A stretch of DNA of 10,949 nt from NCBI GenBank assembly GCA_900554945.1, contig USJN01000026.1, forward strand, positions 1 to 10,949, given 5' to 3'. This DNA is from an uncultured Coriobacteriaceae bacterium. GTDB lineage: Bacteria > Actinomycetota > Coriobacteriia > Coriobacteriales > Eggerthellaceae. The notes below the pieces were generated by a model. That model saw only the letters and a program-made list of their open reading frames with translations, did not search any database and was not told the DNA's origin. Made by a program: the position numbers and the translations under genes. This document shows, piece after piece, positions 1-7,609 of this stretch (position 1 is the stretch's first letter; every line of letters starts with the position of its first letter).

Positions 1-93
1 TCCATTCCAGTAACTGGGTTTCTTTGTCGATGGCGTTGCGCCGCCAGCAATTTCGCCAAGCTGGCCGAGTGTTCGAGCGACCCTACAACCCAT
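1..93 (-). CDS. hsdS: Type I restriction-modification specificity subunit HsdS, N-terminal fragment (runs off window)
   Basis: HsdS is the DNA-recognition subunit of a type I R-M enzyme. It binds two HsdM subunits and sets the methylated sequence. Only the first 31 codons are in the window. They read from an ATG at 93-91 and contain LGEIAGGATPSTKKPSYWNG, the typical opening of a target-recognition domain (a Gly-Gly-x-Thr-Pro-Ser-Thr stretch followed by Tyr-Trp-Asn-Gly). The ATG lies inside the last codons of hsdM, so the two genes overlap by 11 nt and are probably translationally coupled. The recognition sequence cannot be predicted from this stub, and whether the rest of the gene is intact is unknown. 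Confidence 0.85.
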   Translation of the reverse strand, partial: MGCRVARTLGQLGEIAGGATPSTKKPSYWNG

Positions 94-1600
94 ACCCAAT
101 CGCCTCCAAGTTCTTCTTAATCTGCTCCTGCAGACGGTTGGATTCCTCGAAGCACTTGGAAATCTCACTGGTCAGGCGTGCCATCTTTTCTTCGAAGGGC
201 TCACCATCGTCCTCGGCTTCGGCGATACCCACGTAGCGGCCGGGCGTTAGGATGTAGTCCTGCTTGGCGATCTCGTCCAAGTCCGCCACGGCGCTGAAAC
301 CCCTTTCGGACTCAAGCTCGCCCTTGCGGAAAGCGTCGAACGCGCCGGCAACCTTGGCGATGTCCTCTTCGGTGAACTCGCGCAACTTGCGCGTGACCAT
401 CGTGCCCATCTCGCGCGCATCAATGAACAGCGTCTTGCCGGGCTGGGCCTTCTTTTTGTTCAGAATCCACAGGCAAACGGGAATCTGCGTGCTGTAGAAC
501 AGCTGCCCAGGCATGGCGACAATGCCCTCAACCAAGTCATCCTCTACGATGGCGCGGCGGATGCCTCCCTCGCCGCTGGTTTGGCTCGAAAGAGAACCGT
601 TCGCGAGCACCAGGCCAATCTTGCCCGTGCCGTTCAGGTGCCAAATCATGTGCTGCATCCAGGCGAAGTTCGCGTTGCCCACGGGCGGTACGCCATATTT
701 CCAGCGCACGTCTTCCCGCAACGCCTCGCCGCCCCAGTTCTTCAGGTTGAAGGGCGGATTCGCCAGCACATAATCGACCTTCTCGTTTTTATGCTGGTCG
801 GTGCTAAAAGTATCAGCATAGCTGCCCAAGTCGGCCTCGATGCCGCGGATGCCCAGATTCATCTTGGCGAGCTTCCAGGTGGTGGGGTTGCTCTCCTGGC
901 CGAAGATGGTGATGTCCTGCACCACATTGCCGCCATGATGCTCGACGAACGCGGCCGACTGCACGAACATGCCGCCCGATCCGCAGCAAGGGTCGTACAC
1001 ACGGCCGTGGAACGGCTGCAGAATCTCAACCAGCGTGCGAACGATGCACGAAGGCGTATAGAATTCGCCGGCGTTCTTGCCCTCCATTGAGGCGAACTTC
1101 TGCAGGCAGTACTCGTAAGCGCGGCCCAGCAGGTCTTTCTCGCTCTTGTTGTCGGTCATCTGCACGTTGGTGAACAGGTCGACGACATCGCCCAAGCGGC
1201 GCTTATCTAGCTCTGGGCGAGCAAAGTTCTTGGGCAGCACGTCTTTGAGCTTGTCGTTTTCGCGCTCGATTGTGCGCATGGCATTGTCGATGACCTGACC
1301 GATCTCGGGCGTGTGGGCGGCTTGAGCAATGTTCGCCCAGCGCGCTTCTTCCGGCACAAAGAACACGTTCTGCTCCATGTAGCAGTCGCGGTCTTCCTCA
1401 TCTCCATAGCCTTCGGCGACGAGCTCTTGGTAGCGCTCGTCGAAGCGGTCGGAGAGGTACTTCAGGAAGATGAGGCCCAGCACGACGTTCTTGTATTCAG
1501 CGGCGTCGAGGTTGCCGCGCAGCACGTCCGCCGCGTCCCACAGCTGCTTCTCGAAGCCTACGTCGGCTGTGTTCTTTGTCTCTTTCTTGGTCCTTGCCAT
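83..1600 (-). CDS. hsdM: Type I restriction-modification DNA methyltransferase subunit HsdM
   Basis: This 505-aa protein is the N6-adenine methyltransferase subunit of a type I R-M system. It uses S-adenosylmethionine and works as an M2S complex with HsdS. An N-terminal helical HsdM domain (about residues 12-150; note the ALGLIFLKYLSDRF-like segment at 40-53) precedes the Rossmann-fold methyltransferase domain. The SAM-binding motif I is DPCCGSGG at 203-210, and the catalytic motif IV is NPPF at 281-284. Length and domain order are normal, and no frame damage is visible. The start at 1600 is preceded by a GGATAGGA ribosome-binding sequence. The gene sits 11 nt after the small 221-aa gene and overlaps hsdS, so all are probably one transcript. 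With hsdR broken upstream, this may now act as a stand-alone methyltransferase with HsdS. Confidence 0.95.
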   Translation of the reverse strand: MARTKKETKNTADVGFEKQLWDAADVLRGNLDAAEYKNVVLGLIFLKYLSDRFDERYQELVAEGYGDEEDRDCYMEQNVFFVPEEARWANIAQAAHTPEIGQVIDNAMRTIERENDKLKDVLPKNFARPELDKRRLGDVVDLFTNVQMTDNKSEKDLLGRAYEYCLQKFASMEGKNAGEFYTPSCIVRTLVEILQPFHGRVYDPCCGSGGMFVQSAAFVEHHGGNVVQDITIFGQESNPTTWKLAKMNLGIRGIEADLGSYADTFSTDQHKNEKVDYVLANPPFNLKNWGGEALREDVRWKYGVPPVGNANFAWMQHMIWHLNGTGKIGLVLANGSLSSQTSGEGGIRRAIVEDDLVEGIVAMPGQLFYSTQIPVCLWILNKKKAQPGKTLFIDAREMGTMVTRKLREFTEEDIAKVAGAFDAFRKGELESERGFSAVADLDEIAKQDYILTPGRYVGIAEAEDDGEPFEEKMARLTSEISKCFEESNRLQEQIKKNLEAIGYGL

Positions 1601-1611
1601 ACTGCTAGTTC

Positions 1612-2277
1612 CTATCCTTCATTGATGGGGGCGTTGTAGGATTGTTCTGCCTGAAGCAGGTCTTCCAGAGCGGATTTCTTGGTGTCGAGTTCATCTGCTG
1701 CGCATGGGTAAACGTACAGGTGCACATTCTGCTCGTACTTCACGTCGGCATAAACATCGGGGTTGCCTGCGCGCGAGCAGGCAAGGTCAATCGCATCACC
1801 CACATTGGGTCCGGCGCCGACGTAGACCCCGGTGTAGTCGGTCAGGTCGTTATCAAAGTCGAACTTCGCATAGGTCGCGATGGCAAAGCACCCCGGCGAG
1901 TCGAACAGCCCGGCAGATATGACAGCAGCCGCGGTCTCGCTGTTGCCCCGTAGCTTCAGATAATCCTTCATGGGGATAGAACGGCTGGCGTTCATGAGAA
2001 CGGTTTGTTGCGCCTCTTTGAGCGCTTTCGCAAGGTCGCGTTCTTCCCTCTTTACCTTTCTGGCGTCCAGAAACGAATCCTTCGCCGAGATCGCCTTGTC
2101 GGCGATTCCGACAATGGCGCCTTTCGTCTTGCCAGCGACGACCTTGCCCTCTTCTGAATCAAGGACGGGCTGTACCGAATCTTTGAGGGTCCCGGCAGCG
2201 CCGACCACAGTCGTAGCGGCACCAATAATCTGGGCAACTGTCTTCAGTCCCTTTACGTATGCATTAACCCCGGCCAT
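1612..2277 (-). CDS. Hypothetical protein with degenerate GIY-YIG-like C-terminal domain, inside the R-M operon
   Basis: This 221-aa protein has no confident family assignment. Residues 1-35 are Gly/Ala/Val-rich and mildly hydrophobic but do not form a clear membrane segment. Residues 60-95 are charged and helical, a possible coiled coil. The C-terminal part (about 127-216) follows the order of a GIY-YIG fold: a Gly-Cys-Phe strand (129-131), a Val-Tyr-Val-Gly strand (151-154), a DVYADVKY segment (174-181), a Glu in a helix (E205), and SYNA near the end (213-216). The Arg and His/Tyr expected after the YIG-like strand are not seen (that stretch reads GPNVGDAIDLACSR), so nuclease activity is doubtful. 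A strong AAAGGAGT ribosome-binding site precedes the ATG. The gene lies 12 nt after hsdR and 11 nt before hsdM, so it is co-transcribed with the R-M genes. The fold call is inference; reality as a gene is well supported by spacing and its ribosome-binding site. Confidence 0.75.
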   Translation of the reverse strand: MAGVNAYVKGLKTVAQIIGAATTVVGAAGTLKDSVQPVLDSEEGKVVAGKTKGAIVGIADKAISAKDSFLDARKVKREERDLAKALKEAQQTVLMNASRSIPMKDYLKLRGNSETAAAVISAGLFDSPGCFAIATYAKFDFDNDLTDYTGVYVGAGPNVGDAIDLACSRAGNPDVYADVKYEQNVHLYVYPCAADELDTKKSALEDLLQAEQSYNAPINEG

Positions 2278-2289
2278 TCAAATACTCCT

Positions 2290-4593
<2,304 letters not shown>

Positions 4594-4596
4594 TTA

Positions 4597-4611
4597 ATAT
4601 GAGCAGGACAT
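4597..4611. repeat. Inverted repeat of the IS element (transposase-distal end)
   Basis: ATATGAGCAGGACAT on the plus strand is the exact reverse complement of 6126-6140. The hsdR reading frame is lost within 4 nt outside this repeat, which makes it a credible element end. Confidence 0.85.
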
Positions 4612-4908
4612 TGTCAATAGGCAATGAAGGGCCAAGGGCTGTTATGAACGCCCTTGGCCCTATCTATCTTGGCCGGAATTCCCGTTGACAGCGCGTGTCG
4701 GATCGACGCCCGTCTGGCAGTTTAATATTCGCCCGTCGCGCAGAATGCGCCGGTGCATCTCGTTGCTACGGCCGGCCCCTCCGGTTCGTCTGTCTTGCGA
4801 CGTGCGTGGCGGCTTCGCCGCCGCACGAAAAAAATCCGCGGATGGGGGCCGACGCCCGTCGAGCCCGGGGATTCCGGGAAAGACCCGGATATGTTCGCGG
4901 CGCGCCCG
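4612..4908 (-). ncRNA. Candidate seek/bridge (guide) RNA region of the IS1111-like element
   Basis: No protein gene is supported in this stretch of about 300 nt between the transposase stop codon and the terminal repeat. In IS1111-group elements the RNA that pairs with element ends and target is encoded here. Visible structure includes the 12-bp hairpin at 4628-4661; a bulged stem formed by CGTGC (4801-4805) with GCACG (4823-4827) plus GGCGGC (4808-4813) with GCCGCC (4817-4822) closed by a tight loop; and a 5-bp stem CCCGG/CCGGG at 4864-4878. An 11-bp direct repeat, CGACGCCCGTC, occurs at 4704-4714 and 4850-4860. The exact RNA ends and its target- and donor-pairing loops cannot be set by eye. 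Confidence 0.45.
4628..4661. terminator. Strong 12-bp hairpin near the IS end; possible terminator or RNA structural element
   Basis: GGGCCAAGGGC (4629-4639) and GCCCTTGGCCC (4650-4660) pair perfectly around a 10-nt loop, and A4628-T4661 adds a twelfth pair. It lies between the inverted repeat and the transposase gene. On the plus strand it is followed by TATCTATCTT and on the minus strand by TTCATTG, neither a convincing U-tract. It could end the transposase/guide-RNA transcript before it enters hsdR, shield the element from outside transcription, or be part of the guide RNA fold. The hairpin is certain; the role is inference. Confidence 0.5.
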
Positions 4909-6021
4909 CTAGGCGCCTTCAGCCATTCGGCCCACGGCCCAGCACCAGCAGGCCAGTTCGCGCGCCACCGCGACGTTGGCCACGCTGCTCTGCTTGCCCG
5001 CATCGTCCATGGCGCGGCGCCTGTCGACGAGCCTCCTCACGCCCGCGCTGGCGTGCCTGCGCGTCGCCTCGTCGACTATTTGCCCTTTGACCAGGCCTTT
5101 CGGCGACCTCGACGCTCCCTTGTAGTGCCAGGCGGCCTCGACGAGCAGCTTTCTCAGGTGCTTGTTGCCGGCCTTGGTTATCCCGCCGTGGAATTGCGAC
5201 TCGCCGCTGGAGTGCTCGGAGGGCACGAGCCCCACCCATGCCGCGAAGCCCGAGGCGGCGGCGAACCTCGCGAAGCCGTCGACCTCGCAGGCGATCGAGA
5301 CCGCGGTGACGGCGTCGACGCCCTTGAGGCATTTGAGCGCGTCGCACGTCGGCTTCCACCTGGGCTGCTGGGCCAGCGCCTTGACTTTCGCCTCGAGCGC
5401 GGCCTTGGCGGCATCGGCCTCGCGCACGCGCACGCAGTAGTGGTCCAGCGTCGCCATGGCGGCGCCGTCCCCGAGGTCGATTCGCCCGACCCACGCCCAG
5501 AAATCCCTGGTCCAGCGGTTGCGCCTCTGGCCGGCGGAGTTCCTCTCGTCGTAGACGAACCCGTGTCTGAGCAGGAACTTCGACAGCCTTTGCTTGGCGC
5601 GGACCGCGTCGTCGCGCGCGTCGGCGAGGGCCCGCGTCAAATCCCGCGCGCCCTCGCATTCGGCATCGGGCACGTGCACCTCGGTGACCACGCCCAGCGC
5701 GAGCTGCACGGCGAGGAACTGCGCGTCGCGCCTGTCGGTCTTGCGGCCGCGGTCTGCGGCGGGCTTGTGCATCTTGGACACGGCGCCGACGACGCAGTCG
5801 ACGCCCATCGACCTCAGCTCGCGGCACAGGTGAAAGCCCGTCACGCCCGACTCGTAGACGCATTTGGCGGGCTGGGGCAGCGAGGATGCCCACGAGGCGA
5901 TCTCGCAGGGCTCGTAGCCGAACGACCTCCTGATCGTCTCGCCCGTTTCCGGGACAAACGCGCAGGCCTTCACCGACCTGGCGTGCACGTCTAGCCCTAC
6001 GAAAGTGGTAGCATTGCTCAT
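4909..6021 (-). CDS. IS110-family DEDD transposase (recombinase)
   Basis: This 370-aa RNA-guided recombinase moves the element through a circular intermediate. The N-terminal RuvC-like DEDD domain shows D11 (GLDVHARS), E57 (VYESGVTGF), and D96 and D99 (RKTDRRDA). A helical coiled region follows (about 195-220). The C-terminal Transposase_20 domain starts with CLKGVDAVTAVSIACEVDGF (231-250) and carries the Ser-containing PSEHSSGESQFHGGITKAGN segment (267-286; S271/S272 are candidate catalytic serines). No frame damage is seen, so it may be active. The ATG at 6021 was chosen because the family normally opens with a few residues before FVGLDVH and a GGAAGGGG ribosome-binding sequence lies just upstream; an in-frame start at 6069 would add 16 atypical residues. 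The base composition is more GC-rich than the genes on either side. Confidence 0.93.
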   Translation of the reverse strand: MSNATTFVGLDVHARSVKACAFVPETGETIRRSFGYEPCEIASWASSLPQPAKCVYESGVTGFHLCRELRSMGVDCVVGAVSKMHKPAADRGRKTDRRDAQFLAVQLALGVVTEVHVPDAECEGARDLTRALADARDDAVRAKQRLSKFLLRHGFVYDERNSAGQRRNRWTRDFWAWVGRIDLGDGAAMATLDHYCVRVREADAAKAALEAKVKALAQQPRWKPTCDALKCLKGVDAVTAVSIACEVDGFARFAAASGFAAWVGLVPSEHSSGESQFHGGITKAGNKHLRKLLVEAAWHYKGASRSPKGLVKGQIVDEATRRHASAGVRRLVDRRRAMDDAGKQSSVANVAVARELACWCWAVGRMAEGA

Positions 6022-6022
6022 C

Positions 6023-6116
6023 GGAAGCCCCTTCCATGAATGCGGCGTGGCCGCTGGCGGTTCGGACACCTCTATTGTCGGCCTAATCCGCGGATATGCA
6101 TGCAGGAGGGGCTTCC
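6023..6116 (-). promoter_or_regulatory. Inverted repeat that can hide the transposase ribosome-binding site
   Basis: GGAAGCCCCT at 6023-6032 is the exact reverse complement of AGGGGCTTCC at 6107-6116. In the transposase mRNA (minus strand) the copy beside the ATG contains part of the Shine-Dalgarno purine run, so pairing with the upstream copy across 74 nt would block translation. The repeat is directly visible; the control function is inference. Insertion sequences are known to use such structures to limit transposase made from read-through transcripts. Confidence 0.4.
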
Positions 6117-6125
6117 AACTTTTTC

Positions 6126-6140
6126 ATGTCCTGCTCATAT
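6126..6140. repeat. Inverted repeat of the IS element (transposase-proximal end)
   Basis: ATGTCCTGCTCATAT on the plus strand is the exact reverse complement of 4597-4611. Sequence outside differs between the two ends (TTTTTA on the left, CGTCTT on the right), so the match ends at the element boundary or very near it. Confidence 0.85.
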
Positions 6141-6310
6141 CGTCTTGCTGGCGAACGGTCGCTAAAGTACGTGTCGTTCGGTCGGCGAGACTGACCGGCA
6201 TAAACCATCGCAAGCTAATCAACAGGGCGTTCGCCAGAGCTTGCGGACAAGAGGGGTAAACAGAGCGGGCAGGACAAAACCCGCTCACGAGAGGAAAAGA
6301 GGGGTTGAAA
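6141..6310 (+). promoter_or_regulatory. Leader/promoter region of the MFS-molybdoenzyme operon
   Basis: No gene is supported in these 170 nt between the IS end and the MFS start. Two inverted repeats stand out: CTGGCGAACG (6148-6157) with CGTTCGCCAG (6228-6237), and GAGCGGG (6263-6269) with CCCGCTC (6280-6286). They could be regulator-binding sites or mRNA leader structures. A weak sigma70-like pair, TTCGGT (6177-6182) and CATAAA (6199-6204) with a 16-bp spacer, is the best promoter candidate but is far from consensus. AGAGGGG at 6298-6304 is the ribosome-binding site for the MFS gene. The IS abuts the region directly, so any native upstream operator beyond 6141 has been replaced. Confidence 0.4.
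6263..6286 (+). repeat. Short hairpin in the operon leader
   Basis: GAGCGGG and CCCGCTC form a 7-bp stem with a 10-nt loop, 25 nt upstream of the MFS start codon. It has no following T-run, so it is not a normal terminator; an operator or mRNA-stability role is possible. Confidence 0.4.
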
Positions 6311-7555
6311 ATGAGCGAAGAGGCTCGTAAGTCCGAGATCAATCAAACAGGCCGCGCCTGGGTCGTCGCGATCATCGCGATTGTCGCGTCCATCTTGATC
6401 TCGGTCAACAACAACAAACTTCCCGCAACGGCGTCACTCGTGCTGCCGGCGCTGGGCATCGACACCGGTGCGCTCAGCACGCTGATGTCGTTGAACGGCT
6501 ACGTCGGGTTCGTCCTGGCGTTCGTGGCCGCAACCATCATCATGAAGTTCGATTCGAAGAAATCGACGCTCATGGTTTTGGGATGCGCGCTCGTCGGTGC
6601 GATCATCAGCGCTTTCGCACAGTCCTATGAGCTTCTGGTCGTCGGCCGCCTTATCGAGGGCGTGGGCTATGCCTGCATCGGCACCGTGGTTCCCGTTCTC
6701 GTGTCCGAATGGTTCCCTCCGTCGAAGCGCGGTGTGCCGATGGGCATCTTCTCCGTGTGGGTTCCGCTCGGCTCCATGTTCATCATGGGCACATCCGGAT
6801 TCTTCTTCAACACGGCCGATCCGTCGAGCTACCACAACGTGTTCTGGTTCGTCGTCGTGCTCATGGCTATCATCACCGTCATCTGGATCGTTGCCGTCCG
6901 CAACCCTCAGCATTCCTATCTGGAAGACGAGACTGACCCCAGCGCCCCGAAACCGAAGGTCTCTGAGGGCTTCAAGAGCCTGTCCTGCTGGGTTGCCATG
7001 ATCGCGTTCGCCGCGTTTGCTCTGGGAACGGCATGCGTCATGAACTTTGAGACGCTCTACATGGTGCAGACCATGGGCATGGACCAGGCAGCCGCGAACG
7101 GCATGCTCAACATCGCGAACATCGCCGTCGTTATCGGCGGCATCGCAATCGGCTTCGTCATGAACGCGGTGAAGAGCAATTCCGGTCGCCTGGCTATCTT
7201 GGTCGTGAGCTCGGCAGTGCTCGGCATCTGCTTCGCGCTGGCCTACACGGTCAACGGCGCGATGCTCACCCCGTGGCTTATCGTGTTCGGTCTGTCGAAC
7301 GGCGTCGTGCCGGCCATCTTCTTCACGATGGTCGCGGAAATCGCCCCGCGCCCCGAGCTTGCGAGCGTGTCTTCCACGCTGATGAGCTGCGGCCAGTGTG
7401 TTGGCGGCATCCTGTTCGCCGCAGTTGGCGCGGTGGTTGCGACGGCTGGCTGGGGCGCATGCACGGGCCTGCTCGCGGCTGTCGGCATTGTTCTCTTCCT
7501 TGGCTCTTTGGCCCTTCTGCTCGTGCTTAAGGCGCGCGACAAGAAGCAGGCATAA
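6311..7555 (+). CDS. MFS transporter, probable carrier for the molybdoenzyme substrate
   Basis: This 414-aa inner-membrane protein of the major facilitator superfamily has about 12 hydrophobic segments. The first begins at WVVAIIAIVASILIS near residue 15, and a hydrophilic central loop (DETDPSAPKPKVSEGF) splits the N and C halves. The GRLIEGVGYACIGTVVPVL helix and the EWFPPSKRG loop match the usual MFS helix 4/5 region. Length is typical. The ATG at 6311 is preferred over a TTG two codons upstream because AGAGGGG lies at the right distance. It is followed 54 nt later by the molybdoenzyme gene on the same strand with no terminator between. Co-transcription suggests uptake of the enzyme's substrate or substrate/product exchange. 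Substrate and energy coupling cannot be read from the sequence. Confidence 0.9.
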   Translation: MSEEARKSEINQTGRAWVVAIIAIVASILISVNNNKLPATASLVLPALGIDTGALSTLMSLNGYVGFVLAFVAATIIMKFDSKKSTLMVLGCALVGAIISAFAQSYELLVVGRLIEGVGYACIGTVVPVLVSEWFPPSKRGVPMGIFSVWVPLGSMFIMGTSGFFFNTADPSSYHNVFWFVVVLMAIITVIWIVAVRNPQHSYLEDETDPSAPKPKVSEGFKSLSCWVAMIAFAAFALGTACVMNFETLYMVQTMGMDQAAANGMLNIANIAVVIGGIAIGFVMNAVKSNSGRLAILVVSSAVLGICFALAYTVNGAMLTPWLIVFGLSNGVVPAIFFTMVAEIAPRPELASVSSTLMSCGQCVGGILFAAVGAVVATAGWGACTGLLAAVGIVLFLGSLALLLVLKARDKKQA

Positions 7556-7609
7556 AGATAACGAAAACCATTCGAGTGATGTAACGCAAAAGACGAGAGG
7601 AGTTAGATC

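Larger units (their letters stand above)
4597..6140 (-). mobile_element. IS110-family insertion sequence, IS1111-like group
   Basis: The element of about 1.54 kb is bounded by a perfect 15-bp inverted repeat (4597-4611 and 6126-6140) and contains one DEDD transposase gene. True ends may lie a few bases outside the repeats, because IS1111-group repeats are subterminal. No target-site duplication is visible, as expected for this family. The noncoding segment downstream of the transposase (about 300 bp) is much longer than that upstream (about 105 bp up to the inverted repeat). In the family, IS1111-group members carry subterminal inverted repeats and encode the guide RNA downstream of the transposase, so both traits point the same way. 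The left edge interrupts hsdR; the right edge directly abuts the leader of the MFS operon. The missing hsdR 5' part is not beyond the right edge, so the locus was rearranged after or during insertion. Confidence 0.85.

Noticed and set aside
4801..4837. Stem at 4801-4827 next to a run of seven A as a terminator
   Set aside because: On the plus strand the stem is followed by A, not T; on the minus strand the T-run comes before the stem. It fits no intrinsic terminator in either direction.
4704..4860. 11-bp direct repeat CGACGCCCGTC in the IS noncoding region as a CRISPR or integron-type repeat
   Set aside because: There are only two copies with irregular spacing in GC-rich DNA; it is recorded only as part of the candidate guide-RNA region.
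4753..5994. 413-aa open frame on the plus strand
   Set aside because: It is antisense to the IS110-family transposase with its DEDD residues; composition (Arg, Gly, Ala, His) is typical of a GC-rich shadow frame.
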